DNA of 64,000 bases from Halomonas cerina (lineage in GTDB: Bacteria > Pseudomonadota > Gammaproteobacteria > Pseudomonadales > Halomonadaceae). Shown here piece by piece: positions 16,061 through 24,654 of the stretch; position 1 is the stretch's first letter, and every line of letters starts with the position of its first letter. The stretch spans positions 151,744-215,743 of the forward strand of contig NZ_JACHXP010000003.1 in the NCBI RefSeq assembly GCF_014192215.1. Direction: 5' to 3'. Below the pieces are notes generated by a model that worked only from the letters and a program-made list of their open reading frames with translations, did no database searches and was not told the origin of the DNA. The position numbers and the translations under genes were made by a program.

Positions 16061-17823
16061 TGATTCCTTCACGCTGGATTCCCCTGATCGGTTGGCTGCA
16101 CGGCTACCAGCGCGACATCCTGGCTCGTGACCTGCTGGCGGCGGTGATCGTCACCCTGATGCTGGTGCCCCAGGCCTTGGCCTACGCCCTGCTGGCCGGC
16201 CTGCCGCCGGAGGTGGGGCTCTACGCCAGCATGCTGCCGCTGATGCTCTATGCCGTCTTCGGCACCAGCGCCACCCTGGCGGTGGGGCCGGTGGCGGTGG
16301 CCTCGCTGATGACCGCCTCGGCGCTCTCCGGCATCGCCGCCCCCGGCAGCGCCGAGTACGTGGGGGCGGCCCTGGTGCTGGCGGCGTTGTCCGGGCTGGT
16401 GCTGGTGGCCATGGGCCTGCTGCGCCTGGGGTTTCTCGCCAACTTCCTAAGCCATCCGGTGATCTCGGGCTTTGTCACCGCCTCGGGCATCCTGATCGCC
16501 GCCAGCCAGCTGCGCCATATCCTCGGGGTGGACGCGTCCGGCCATAACCTGGTGGAACTGGTCACCGCCCTGGTGTCGCAGCTGGGGCAGGTCGACCCGG
16601 TCACCTTGGCCATCGGTGGCGGGGTCTGGGGCTATCTGCTGCTATGCCGGCGGCATCTCAAGGAGGGGCTGCGGCGCCTGGGGTTGTCCACCACGGCCGC
16701 GGATCTGGTGGCCAAGGCCGCCCCGGTCTCGGCGGTGATCGTCACTACCTTGCTGGCCTGGGGCCTGGGGCTCGGCGAACGCGGCGTCGCCCTGGTCGGG
16801 GAGGTGCCAAGCGGCCTGCCCAGCCTGGCCCTGCCGAGCCTCGACACGGGGCTGTGGTCGAGCCTCGCGCCCGCGGCGGTGTTGATCAGCCTGGTGGGCT
16901 TCGTGGAGTCGGTGTCGGTGGCCCAGACCCTGGCCGCCAAGCGTCGCCAGCGCATCGACCCCAACCAGGAGCTGATCGCGTTGGGCCTGGCCAATCTCGG
17001 TGCCGGCACCAGCGGCGGCTCGCCGGTGTCCGGCGGCTTCTCCCGCTCGGTGGTCAACTTCGAGGCCGGCGCCGCCACCCCCCTGGCCGGCGCCTTCACG
17101 GCGCTGGGTATCGCGGTGGCGACCCTCACCCTGACCACTCCGCTGGCCTACCTGCCCAAGGCCACGCTTGCCGCCACCATCATCGTCGCCGTGGCCACCC
17201 TGATCGACCTGCGCGCCATCAAGCGCACCTGGGCCTACTCCCGGGCCGACGGCGTGGCGATGCTGGCGACCCTGGCGCTGACCCTGGTCCACGGTGTGGA
17301 GAGCGGCATCCTGGGGGGCGTCGTGCTGTCGCTGGGCCTGCACCTGTATCGCACCAGCCGCCCGCACAGCGCCGTGGTGGGCCGGGTGCCCGGCAGCGAA
17401 CACTTCCGCAACGTGCGCCGCCACGCGGTGGAGACCGACGAGCGCCTGGCCATCCTGCGCGTCGACGAGAGCCTCTACTTTGCCAATGCCCGTTACCTGG
17501 AGGACACCGTCATGGCCCTGGCGGCCCGCCAGCCGGGCCTGGCCCATATCGTGCTGGCCTGCCAGGCGGTCAACGTCATCGACGCCTCGGCGCTGGAGAG
17601 CCTGGAAGCCATCAACAGTCGGCTGAAGGACGCCGGTGTCTGCCTCCACCTGGCCGAGGTCAAGGGGCCAGTAATGGATCGTCTGGAGCACACCGAATTT
17701 TGCCGCGAGATAACCGGCAGGGTGTTTCTGAGCACCTATGACGCTTGGCAGGCGCTGCACGGCCAGGACGACGGCCAGCTGTCACAGCAGTGCCCCGTGA
17801 CTGAGGCGAGTACAGCTCGCTGA
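16060..17823 (+). CDS. SulP-family anion permease with STAS domain
   Basis: This 587-residue protein has the SulP signature (DLLAAVIVTLMLVPQALAYAL), about ten to twelve membrane helices through residue 430, and a cytoplasmic STAS domain (about residues 450-565, with NVIDASALESLEAI). SulP proteins import or exchange sulfate, bicarbonate or other anions. The ATG overlaps the SQR stop (TGATG), so the two are surely translated together; sulfate, sulfite or thiosulfate transport is the obvious guess. The open frame extends 930 bases upstream inside the SQR gene but lacks SulP features there. Confidence 0.9.
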   Translation: MIPSRWIPLIGWLHGYQRDILARDLLAAVIVTLMLVPQALAYALLAGLPPEVGLYASMLPLMLYAVFGTSATLAVGPVAVASLMTASALSGIAAPGSAEYVGAALVLAALSGLVLVAMGLLRLGFLANFLSHPVISGFVTASGILIAASQLRHILGVDASGHNLVELVTALVSQLGQVDPVTLAIGGGVWGYLLLCRRHLKEGLRRLGLSTTAADLVAKAAPVSAVIVTTLLAWGLGLGERGVALVGEVPSGLPSLALPSLDTGLWSSLAPAAVLISLVGFVESVSVAQTLAAKRRQRIDPNQELIALGLANLGAGTSGGSPVSGGFSRSVVNFEAGAATPLAGAFTALGIAVATLTLTTPLAYLPKATLAATIIVAVATLIDLRAIKRTWAYSRADGVAMLATLALTLVHGVESGILGGVVLSLGLHLYRTSRPHSAVVGRVPGSEHFRNVRRHAVETDERLAILRVDESLYFANARYLEDTVMALAARQPGLAHIVLACQAVNVIDASALESLEAINSRLKDAGVCLHLAEVKGPVMDRLEHTEFCREITGRVFLSTYDAWQALHGQDDGQLSQQCPVTEASTAR

Positions 17824-17853
17824 TTCATTAGTTCTGGTATGGAGCCTGGGGGC

Positions 17854-17879
17854 GGGCGATGCGCTGGCGCTTATCGCCC
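17854..17879. repeat. Intergenic hairpin repeat, GATGCGC...GCTTATC type
   Basis: Arms GGGCGAT (17854-17860) and ATCGCCC (17873-17879) flank GCGCTGGCGCTT. It is a cousin of the element at 1506-1532 and of those at 18856-19000. It lies in the 146-base gap between the SulP and YeeE-like genes, which otherwise holds only the GGAGG ribosome site at 17955-17959. Confidence 0.6.
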
Positions 17880-17969
17880 CTACACATCCGCTCTGCATCA
17901 GGGGCGGTACATGCCAGATGGCGACGATCGGATTTACTTGCGGCATCTACACCGGAGGAAAGCGAGAAA

Positions 17970-18443
17970 ATGGACTGGAGTTCATCCCTGCAGGGACTGG
18001 CCGGCGGCGTGCTGATCGGCCTATCCGCCACCTGGCTGATGGTCACCATCGGCCGTATCGCCGGGGTCAGCGGCATCATCGGCACCTTGGTCACCGCCCG
18101 GCCCAAGGGCGATAGCGCCTGGCGCCTGGCCTTCCTGCTCGGCTTGATCTGCGGCCCCGTCGTGGTGATGCTGCTCGGCAGGGGACTCGGCAACGTTGCC
18201 GGTGCCGGCGTCGACGTGACGGGCGAGGTGATCGGCGAGCCCGCCGGCGGCGTCGCCCTGATGCTCGTCGCCGGACTGCTGGTGGGCGTCGGCACCGGCA
18301 TCGGCAGTGGTTGCACCAGCGGCCACGGCGTGTGCGGCCTGGCTCGGTTGTCGCCGCGTTCCATGGTCGCCACCCTGACCTTCCTGGTGGCGGCGATCGT
18401 CACCGTCTTCGTGGTCCGGCATCTGATCGGAGGTGGGGCATGA
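17970..18443 (+). CDS. YeeE/YedE-family transporter, first half
   Basis: This 157-residue protein has four to five membrane helices and the family motif [22 protein letters not shown] with its conserved cysteines. It is the N-terminal half of a YeeE/YedE (TsuA-type) permease; the other half is the next gene, overlapping by 4 bases. Full-length relatives import thiosulfate, and split pairs (PmpA/PmpB-like) occur in operons for persulfide handling. GGAGG lies 10 bases before the ATG, and the longer upstream frame has no membrane character. Confidence 0.88.
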   Translation: MDWSSSLQGLAGGVLIGLSATWLMVTIGRIAGVSGIIGTLVTARPKGDSAWRLAFLLGLICGPVVVMLLGRGLGNVAGAGVDVTGEVIGEPAGGVALMLVAGLLVGVGTGIGSGCTSGHGVCGLARLSPRSMVATLTFLVAAIVTVFVVRHLIGGGA

Positions 18444-18859
18444 GATTCCTGATGGCCTACATTGCCGGGCTGCTGTTCGGCCTCGGTCTGGCCGTGTCCG
18501 GCATGACCGACCCGGCCCGGGTGCTGGGCTTCCTCGATCTCTTCGGTGCCTGGGACCCGACCCTGATCTTCGTGCTTGGCGGCGCTGTGGTCACCAACTT
18601 CTTCGGTTACCGGCTGGCCATGCGTCGGCCCAACCCCTTGTTCGCCGGGGCCTTCCAGGTGCCCACCCGGCGCGACCTGGACGGCCGTCTGATCGGCGGT
18701 GCGGCGCTGTTCGGCATCGGCTGGGGGCTGTCCGGCTACTGTCCCGGCCCGGCCTTCGCCTCCGTAGTCGGGCTCACCACCCCGCTGGCCGCCATGCTCA
18801 TCGCCATGATCGTCGGTTGGTTCCTGGCCCGGGCCTTGCCCCCAGCGCGGCTAACGTAG
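18440..18859 (+). CDS. YeeE/YedE-family transporter, second half
   Basis: This 139-residue membrane protein begins [20 protein letters not shown] and contains the complementary family motif GWGLSGYCPGPAFAS with its conserved Cys. It starts at the ATG that overlaps the stop of the first-half gene (ATGA), so the two halves are probably made in equal amounts and assemble into one permease. The likely cargo is a sulfur compound (thiosulfate or a sulfane-sulfur species), inferred from the family and from the blh-sqr neighbourhood. Confidence 0.88.
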   Translation: MRFLMAYIAGLLFGLGLAVSGMTDPARVLGFLDLFGAWDPTLIFVLGGAVVTNFFGYRLAMRRPNPLFAGAFQVPTRRDLDGRLIGGAALFGIGWGLSGYCPGPAFASVVGLTTPLAAMLIAMIVGWFLARALPPARLT

Positions 18860-19000
18860 GGTGGGTAAGCGAGCCTGCGAGCGCACCCACCATCCTGCCC
18901 AGAGGGAACCGGTAGATGCGCTGTCGCTTATCTCCCCTACGGCTGCGAGCCACGAGCTGCGAGCTCAAGGCCGGATAAGCGAGCCGGCGAGCGCACCCGG
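18856..19000. repeat. Cluster of three intergenic hairpin repeats
   Basis: Between the convergent yeeE-type and dsbG-type genes lie three related elements. GGTGGGT...ACCCACC with core AAGCGAGCCTGCGAGCGC is at 18860-18891, GTAGATGCGCTGTCGCTTATC at about 18911-18932, and CCGG-ATAAGCGAGCCGGCGAGCGCAC-CCGG at about 18971-19000. The first and third share the core AAGCGAGCC-GCGAGCGCACCC as direct repeats. No gene fits in this stretch. Confidence 0.6.
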
Positions 19001-19009
19001 CAGATCGCG

Positions 19010-19771
19010 TCAGGGCCGCGGCCCCAGGACCTCGACCATCCGCTCGTCGTCGGGCAGGCCCTGGGCCGTCGCAAGGCGACCATCGTCGCGGTAGACCAGC
19101 CCCGGCGTGGCATAGAGGCCGAGATTCTCCATCAGGGCGTGGTTCTCCTGCAGCCTGACTTCCTGCTGACGAGGCAGCGTCGCCAAGGGGGGAATGGCGT
19201 CGCCTTGTTCGTGGGCGGCCAAGGCCGCGGCGGGATCCTCGGCGGCCAGTAGCGAGATGGCCAGGCGCGGGCTGTCGCGTTCGAGGATGCCGACCATGAC
19301 ATGGCGCAGCTGGACCTCGCCAGCCGCGATCCAGGGCCGGGCGGCCTGCCAGAACCGCCGACAATAGGGACAGTTGGGGTCGGTGAAGACATAGACGATC
19401 CGCTTCGCGTCGTCGCGGCCGTCGGCGATCCAGGCGCTGTCCTCCAGGGCCTGCCAGGTCTCGGCCTCCTGGGAGGCGCGAACCAGGCGTTCGAGGGGCG
19501 CCGCCGACAGGTTGTTCCCCTCGGCGTCCACGAGGTTACCGATCACGGCATGTTCGCCGTCGGCGGTGACGAAGACGGTCATCGCCTGGCCGTTGGCGCT
19601 GGCGGCGTAGCCGTCGAGCCCGCCCGGGGCCGCGAAGCGACCATGGACCGTCAATCCCTGGGTCTCCAGGGCCTGGAGGGGCGCCGGCCGCGACTCGGCA
19701 AGGGCGGCGAGCGACAGGGGGAGGGCGGCCAAGGCCAGCAGGCCGGCGGCAGGGAGGGAGGGCAAACGCAT
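19010..19771 (-). CDS. dsbG: Thiol:disulfide interchange protein, DsbG/DsbC-like
   Basis: This 253-residue exported protein has a signal peptide (AAGLLALAALPLSLAALA, cleavage near residue 25). A small N-terminal domain like the DsbC/DsbG dimerisation region follows, then a thioredoxin fold with the redox motif CPYC (Cys134, Cys137) in TDPNCPYCRRFW and the cis-Pro in YATPGLVY. It should act in the periplasm as an isomerase or reductase of disulfides. The motif in E. coli DsbG is also CPYC. AAGGAAG lies 7-8 bases before the ATG. It stands alone, next to the sulfur cluster but on the opposite strand. Confidence 0.87.
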   Translation of the reverse strand: MRLPSLPAAGLLALAALPLSLAALAESRPAPLQALETQGLTVHGRFAAPGGLDGYAASANGQAMTVFVTADGEHAVIGNLVDAEGNNLSAAPLERLVRASQEAETWQALEDSAWIADGRDDAKRIVYVFTDPNCPYCRRFWQAARPWIAAGEVQLRHVMVGILERDSPRLAISLLAAEDPAAALAAHEQGDAIPPLATLPRQQEVRLQENHALMENLGLYATPGLVYRDDGRLATAQGLPDDERMVEVLGPRP

Positions 19772-19927
19772 GTCGGGCTTCCTTTCGCTCGGGGGGTAAG
19801 GGACGATCCTGCCATGTGAGCCTCGGCGGCGCATTACTCGCCCCGGTGCCACCGGGGCGGGATGTCGCACCGGCCTCCCGCGACCTGCCCGAAGGCGATA
19901 CGCTGAGGGCGGTCAAGGAGCATCACG

Positions 19928-20464
19928 ATGCCCGGCTGTCCAATTTTACCCCTGGAGTGTGCCACTATGCGGCTGTCCCGCGCCTCTACCGTCTCTCTCG
20001 CCTCTCTGGCACTCGGTCTCACCGGCCAGGTCGTGCTCGCCCAGTCACTGATTGTCGACGAGGCCCGGGTGCGGGCGGTGCCGCCCGGCTCGCCGGCCAC
20101 CGCGGCCTTCATGGAGCTGACCAACCCGGGCGAGGTGGATCTTGCTGTGGTGGGGGCCTCCTCGCCCCTGGCGGGAACCCTGGAGCTTCATCGCCACGCC
20201 ATGGAGGAAGGGGTCATGCAGATGCGCCGGGTGGCGGCGATCCCGGTGCCGGCGGGGGAAACCACCCGCCTGGCACCCGGCGGCTGGCACCTGATGATGT
20301 TCGAACTGACCACTACTCCGGCTGAGGGCGAAAATGTCGAGCTCACCCTGAGCCTGGACAACGGCGAGCGCCTGACCCTTCAGGTACCGGTCAGACGGGT
20401 GCAGCCGATGGGCATGCAGGAGGAGGACAAGCATTCGCCCAGGGCCGAGGCCACCTCTCGGTAA
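19928..20464 (+). CDS. PCu(A)C-type periplasmic copper chaperone
   Basis: This 178-residue protein is exported and made of a single PCuAC domain, with the copper-binding methionine/histidine cluster [15 protein letters not shown] and, about 20 residues later, GGWHLMMF. Such proteins hold Cu(I) in the periplasm for cytochrome oxidase assembly. AAGGAG lies 7 bases before the ATG at 19928, so I use that start. An internal ATG at 19967 ([16 protein letters not shown]) would give a more usual signal peptide and is a real alternative, with GGAG about 10 bases upstream. Confidence 0.85.
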   Translation: MPGCPILPLECATMRLSRASTVSLASLALGLTGQVVLAQSLIVDEARVRAVPPGSPATAAFMELTNPGEVDLAVVGASSPLAGTLELHRHAMEEGVMQMRRVAAIPVPAGETTRLAPGGWHLMMFELTTTPAEGENVELTLSLDNGERLTLQVPVRRVQPMGMQEEDKHSPRAEATSR

Positions 20465-20547
20465 GGGATCCCCGGGAAGCCGTCGTCGCTGGGCGCTGTC
20501 GACTCGACCCGTTACACTATGCTGACCATCCCGTCCTGCGAAGTGGA

Positions 20548-21045
20548 ATGTCCGCCATGCACTGCCCCTTCTGTGGCGCCAATGATACGCGCGTGACCGA
20601 TTCCCGCCTGGTGGCCGAGGGCGATCAGGTGCGTCGGCGACGCCAGTGCGCGGCCTGCGGCGAGCGCTTCACCACCTACGAGACCGCCGAGCTGGTGATG
20701 CCGCGGGTGATCAAGTCCGATGGTTCCCGAGAGCCGTTCGACGAGGCCAAGCTGCGGGCCGGCATGCTGCGGGCGCTGGAGAAACGACCGGTCAGTGCCG
20801 AGTCCATCGAGGCCGCCGTCGAGCGCATCCGTCAGACCCTGCGTGCCCGGGGGGACCGGGAAATCCAGGCCTGTGACATCGGCAAGGAGGTCATGCAGGC
20901 CCTAAAACGTCTCGACCAGGTAGCCTATATCCGCTTCGCCTCGGTCTATCGTCGCTTCCAGGACATCGACGAGTTCCGCGCCGAAATCGATCGCCTGGCC
21001 CAGGAACCCAGCTTCCAGCCCGATTCCCCCGGAGAGGGTCGATGA
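20548..21045 (+). CDS. nrdR: Transcriptional repressor NrdR
   Basis: This 165-residue protein has the zinc ribbon (MHCPFC...CAACGERF, four cysteines) and an ATP-cone domain ([16 protein letters not shown]...). It represses ribonucleotide reductase genes according to the ATP/dATP ratio. The usual N terminus begins MHCPFC, which would be the ATG at 20557; the frame also has an ATG at 20548. It overlaps ribD by 4 bases, heading the riboflavin run as in many gammaproteobacteria. Confidence 0.96.
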   Translation: MSAMHCPFCGANDTRVTDSRLVAEGDQVRRRRQCAACGERFTTYETAELVMPRVIKSDGSREPFDEAKLRAGMLRALEKRPVSAESIEAAVERIRQTLRARGDREIQACDIGKEVMQALKRLDQVAYIRFASVYRRFQDIDEFRAEIDRLAQEPSFQPDSPGEGR

Positions 21046-22169
21046 GGGCGCAACAGGTTCCTGAAGCTTGGATGGCGCAGGCAGTGCGCCTGGCGCGCCG
21101 CGGCCACTACACCACCATGCCCAACCCACGGGTGGGCTGCGTGTTGGTCAAGGCCGACCGGGTGGTGGGCGAGGGCTTCCACGCGTGGGCTGGCGAACCC
21201 CACGCCGAGATCCATGCCCTGCGTGCCGCCGGCGAGGCGGCCCGTGGTGCCACCGCCTATGTCACCCTGGAGCCCTGCTCTCACCAGGGGCGGACCGGGC
21301 CCTGCGCCGTGGCGCTCGCCACCGCCGGCGTGGCCCGGGTGGTGGTGGCCATGCAGGATCCCAACCCGCAGGTGGCGGGGCAGGGAATCGCGCGGCTGCG
21401 CGAGGCCGGCATCCCGGTCCAGGTGGGCGTGCTCGAGGCCGAGGCCCGCACGCTCAACCCCGGCTTCGTGATGCGCATGGCCCGGGGGCGGCCCTTCGTG
21501 CGCATGAAGATGGCCATGAGCCTCGATGGCCGCACGGCCATGCGCTCCGGCGAGTCCCAGTGGATCACCGGCCCGCTCGCCCGCCGCGAGGTGCAGCGCC
21601 TGCGAGCCGGGTCCTGCGCCATCCTCACGGGGGTGGAATCGATCATCTTCGACAATGCCCGGCTCACCGTGCGTCCCGACCAGCTCGAGCTGCCGGACGC
21701 CGAGGCGATCGGCGTCCGGCAGCCGCTGCGGGTGGTGGTGGATTCCCGCCTGCGCTTGCCGCTGGCGGCGGCCTGCCTGCGCGAGCCCGGCCGTACCCTG
21801 GTGGCCACTCTCGAGGACCACGACGCCGAGCGCCGCGCCCGGCTCGAGGAGGCCGGCGCCGAGGTGGTGGGGGTGCCGGCCGCGCCCGACGGCCGGGTCG
21901 ACCTGAGCGCCCTGCTGCACCATCTGGCCATGCGTGAGCAAGCCAACGAGGTGCTGCTGGAGACCGGGGCGACCCTGGCGGGGGCCATGCTGGCGGCCGG
22001 CTTGGTCGACGAGATGCAGCTGTTCGTGGCCCCGACCCTGCTGGGGGGCGAGGCGCGTTCGCTGTTCGAACTGCCAGGGCTGACCCGTATGGATCAGCAG
22101 AAGCCCGTGGAGATCCTCGATATCCGCGCCGTGGGTCGCGACTGGCGGATCACCGCCCGACCGCGGTAG
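21042..22169 (+). CDS. ribD: Bifunctional diaminohydroxyphosphoribosylaminopyrimidine deaminase / reductase
   Basis: This 375-residue enzyme performs the second and third steps of riboflavin synthesis. The N-terminal deaminase domain has the zinc motif HAEIHAL and [11 protein letters not shown]; the C-terminal reductase domain starts around residue 145 ([14 protein letters not shown]) and contains [13 protein letters not shown]. Length and order match E. coli RibD (367). The start overlaps the nrdR stop (ATGA). Unusually, the next gene is ribBA rather than riboflavin synthase. Confidence 0.96.
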   Translation: MRAQQVPEAWMAQAVRLARRGHYTTMPNPRVGCVLVKADRVVGEGFHAWAGEPHAEIHALRAAGEAARGATAYVTLEPCSHQGRTGPCAVALATAGVARVVVAMQDPNPQVAGQGIARLREAGIPVQVGVLEAEARTLNPGFVMRMARGRPFVRMKMAMSLDGRTAMRSGESQWITGPLARREVQRLRAGSCAILTGVESIIFDNARLTVRPDQLELPDAEAIGVRQPLRVVVDSRLRLPLAAACLREPGRTLVATLEDHDAERRARLEEAGAEVVGVPAAPDGRVDLSALLHHLAMREQANEVLLETGATLAGAMLAAGLVDEMQLFVAPTLLGGEARSLFELPGLTRMDQQKPVEILDIRAVGRDWRITARPR

Positions 22170-22228
22170 GCGCGCTGCGAGCCACGAGCCACGAGCGGTT
22201 GATAGCCAGCCTGATAAGACAGAGGCTG

Positions 22229-22262
22229 CCCGAAGCCCGAAGCCCGAAGCCCGAAGCCCGAA
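22229..22262 (+). repeat. Heptamer tandem repeat (CCCGAAG), 4 copies plus a partial one
   Basis: CCCGAAG is repeated four times, followed by CCCGAA. It lies in the 217-base gap between ribD and ribBA. This gap also holds short GCGAGCCACGAGCC repeats near 22172-22195 and a GC-rich dyad near 22310-22370. No FMN-riboswitch consensus elements and no coding sequence were found in it. Confidence 0.75.
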
Positions 22263-22386
22263 CGTCAAACTGGCGCCCGGCGCCTTGCCACGGTACCCTG
22301 ACGCGGTTTCGAGGCGGGCGACGCCCGATCGCGACCCCTGTGTCGCGGCGTCGCGACAGCCGCCACGCTGAATCACTGGAGACGAC

Positions 22387-23562
22387 ATGGTGCACGCCGC
22401 CGCCGGGGGCCTGGCTCCCATCGAAGAGTTGATCGAAGACATCCGCCAGGGCCGGATGGTGATCCTCATGGACGACGAGGATCGCGAGAACGAAGGCGAT
22501 ATCATCATGGCCGCCGAGAAGGTCGAGGCCGCGCACATCAACTTCATGGCGCGTCATGCCCGGGGGCTGATCTGCCTGCCGATGACCCGCGAGCGCTGCG
22601 AACGCCTGCAGCTGCCGCTGATGGTGCGTGACAACGGGTCCGGCTTCGGTACCAAGTTCACACTCTCCATCGAGGCTGCCGAGGGCGTCACCACCGGCAT
22701 CTCGGCCGCCGACCGGGCCCGCACGGTGCGGGCCGCCGTGGCCCGCGACGCACGTGCCTCCGACATCGTCCAGCCCGGCCATATCTTCCCGCTGATGGCC
22801 GAGCCCGGCGGCGTGCTGCGCCGGGCCGGCCATACCGAGGCGGCCTGCGACCTCTCGGCGCTGGCCGGCCTGGACCCCAGCGGCGTGATCTGCGAGATCA
22901 TGAACGAGGACGGCAGCATGTCCCGCCGGCCCGAGCTCGAGCGCTTCGCCACCGAGCATGGCCTGAAGATGGGCACCATCGCCGACCTCATCCACTACCG
23001 CATCCACAACGAGCAGACCATCGAGGCGCTGGAGTCGATGCCGGTGCAGACCGCCCATGGCGAACTCACCCTGCATGTCTTCCGTGACCGTATTCAGGGC
23101 GCCCACCACCTGGCCCTGGTCAAGGGACACCCGCACCCCGGGGCCCTGACCACGGTGCGGGTGCACCTGGCCAACGCGATGCGCGACCTGCTGGCACTGC
23201 AGCAGGGCGATGATCGCCACTGGAGCGCCCAGGAGGCCATCGCCGAGGTGGCCAGGGCCGAGCACGGGGTCTTCGTGCTGCTCGACGACGGCCGGCCGCG
23301 CCAGGACTATCTCGACTACCTCGAGGTATTCCTCGAGCGGCGTCGGCCGCCGCGCACCAGTGACTCCGATGGCGCAGGCAACTATCTGACCATTGGCACC
23401 GGGTCGCAGATCCTGCGTCACCTTGGCGTCGGGAAGATGCGCCTGCTCAGCTCACCGTGGAAGTTCTCGGCGCTCTCCGGCTTCGATCTCGAAGTGGTGG
23501 AGCGCCTTGAGCCCGATGGCCAGACAGCAGACGAAGCGACCATGGAGACGAAGGGCGCCTGA
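22387..23562 (+). CDS. ribB: 3,4-dihydroxy-2-butanone-4-phosphate synthase with degenerate GTP cyclohydrolase II domain
   Basis: This 391-residue protein has an intact N-terminal RibB domain: [15 protein letters not shown] and [14 protein letters not shown], the metal and substrate residues for making dihydroxybutanone phosphate from ribulose 5-phosphate. The C-terminal half (about residues 215-375) has the overall fold pattern of GTP cyclohydrolase II. It lacks all cysteines, so the three zinc ligands are gone, and it should not hydrolyse GTP. Such hybrids (RibBX type) are known in proteobacteria. A separate ribA must exist elsewhere. It is followed 84 bases later by ribH. Confidence 0.92.
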   Translation: MVHAAAGGLAPIEELIEDIRQGRMVILMDDEDRENEGDIIMAAEKVEAAHINFMARHARGLICLPMTRERCERLQLPLMVRDNGSGFGTKFTLSIEAAEGVTTGISAADRARTVRAAVARDARASDIVQPGHIFPLMAEPGGVLRRAGHTEAACDLSALAGLDPSGVICEIMNEDGSMSRRPELERFATEHGLKMGTIADLIHYRIHNEQTIEALESMPVQTAHGELTLHVFRDRIQGAHHLALVKGHPHPGALTTVRVHLANAMRDLLALQQGDDRHWSAQEAIAEVARAEHGVFVLLDDGRPRQDYLDYLEVFLERRRPPRTSDSDGAGNYLTIGTGSQILRHLGVGKMRLLSSPWKFSALSGFDLEVVERLEPDGQTADEATMETKGA

Positions 23563-23646
23563 GCGTCACCTTCTCGACCTCCCCGGGTCTGGCCGGCGGC
23601 CAGGCCCGCGGATTCAGCAGCACCGGATTGTTCAGGACAGGAAACC

Positions 23647-24141
23647 ATGCAACCGATCTCTCAAGTCGAAGGCAGCTTCGTCGACGTCGATGGCCGCTAC
23701 GTGATCGTGGTCGGCCGTTTCAATCACCATGTGGTGGACAGTCTGGTGGAGGGCGCCGTCGACAGCCTGGTGCGCCACGGGGTGGAGGCCGAGAACATCG
23801 ACATCGTCCATGTGCCTGGCGCCTGGGAGCTGCCGCTGGCGGTCAAGCGGGTGCTTAAAGTGGTTCGCCCCGACGCGGTGATCGCTCTGGGCGCGGTGAT
23901 CCGCGGCGGCACGCCACATTTCGAGTACGTGGCCGGCGGCTGCAATGCGGCCCTGGGCAACCTTCAGCTGGAGTTCGACACGCCCGTGGCCAACGGCGTG
24001 CTGACCGTCGAGTCCATCGAGCAGGCCATCGAGCGCGCCGGCACCAAGGCCGGGAACAAGGGTACCGAGGCCGCCATGGCGGCCATGGAAATGGTCTCGC
24101 TGCTGCGCTGCTTCGGTGAAGACAGCGGGGGTGAATCATGA
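23647..24141 (+). CDS. ribH: 6,7-dimethyl-8-ribityllumazine synthase
   Basis: This 164-residue protein joins the RibB and RibD products to make lumazine, the last precursor of riboflavin. Family features are [44 protein letters not shown] (substrate loop) and [14 protein letters not shown]. Length matches E. coli RibH (156). The His of the conserved T-x-H-x-D/E pattern is present. The stop overlaps nusB (ATGA). Confidence 0.96.
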   Translation: MQPISQVEGSFVDVDGRYVIVVGRFNHHVVDSLVEGAVDSLVRHGVEAENIDIVHVPGAWELPLAVKRVLKVVRPDAVIALGAVIRGGTPHFEYVAGGCNAALGNLQLEFDTPVANGVLTVESIEQAIERAGTKAGNKGTEAAMAAMEMVSLLRCFGEDSGGES

Positions 24142-24641
24142 GTGCCGGTCATCCGCGAACCCCTTCCCGGGCCCAACAGTCGCGGCATGCGGCTCGCGAG
24201 CTGGCGGTCCAGGGCCTCTACCAGTGGCAGATGACCGGCAAGTCAATCACCACCGTGGAGGCGGAGTTCCGCAGCCAGGTGGCCGACGATGACCTGGAGG
24301 ATCACGAGAACTGGCACAAGGTCATGGAGATCGCCGACCTGGCGCTGTTCCATGAGTTGCTGCACAACGTGGTGCGCTTCCGCGAGGAGCTTGATGCCAG
24401 CCTCGCACCGCTGCTCGACCGCCGCCTCGAGGACCTCGATCCCATCGAGCTGGCGATCCTGAGGCTGGGCACCTATGAGCTGTCCCGGCGTCTGGAGGTA
24501 CCCTATCGCGCCGTCATCAATGAGGGCGTCGAGCTGGCCAAGTCCTTCGGGGCGACCGACGGCCACAAGTATGTCAACGGCATCCTCGACAAGCTCGCCG
24601 CCAGACTGCGCGGCGCCGAGGTCTCCGCCCGTCGCCGTTGA
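24138..24641 (+). CDS. nusB: Transcription antitermination factor NusB
   Basis: This 167-residue protein has the NusB core: [19 protein letters not shown] near the N terminus, the central [17 protein letters not shown] and the late [32 protein letters not shown]. It binds boxA RNA with NusE (S10) in rRNA antitermination. The start overlaps ribH by 4 bases, so it is coupled to riboflavin synthesis genes, as in E. coli. Confidence 0.97.
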   Translation: MSAGHPRTPSRAQQSRHAARELAVQGLYQWQMTGKSITTVEAEFRSQVADDDLEDHENWHKVMEIADLALFHELLHNVVRFREELDASLAPLLDRRLEDLDPIELAILRLGTYELSRRLEVPYRAVINEGVELAKSFGATDGHKYVNGILDKLAARLRGAEVSARRR

Positions 24642-24654
24642 CCCCGGGGGTCCG

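Noticed and set aside
22170..22386. Possible FMN riboswitch before ribBA
   Set aside because: The conserved elements of the FMN (RFN) riboswitch were not seen. The gap is made of repeats and GC-rich dyads.
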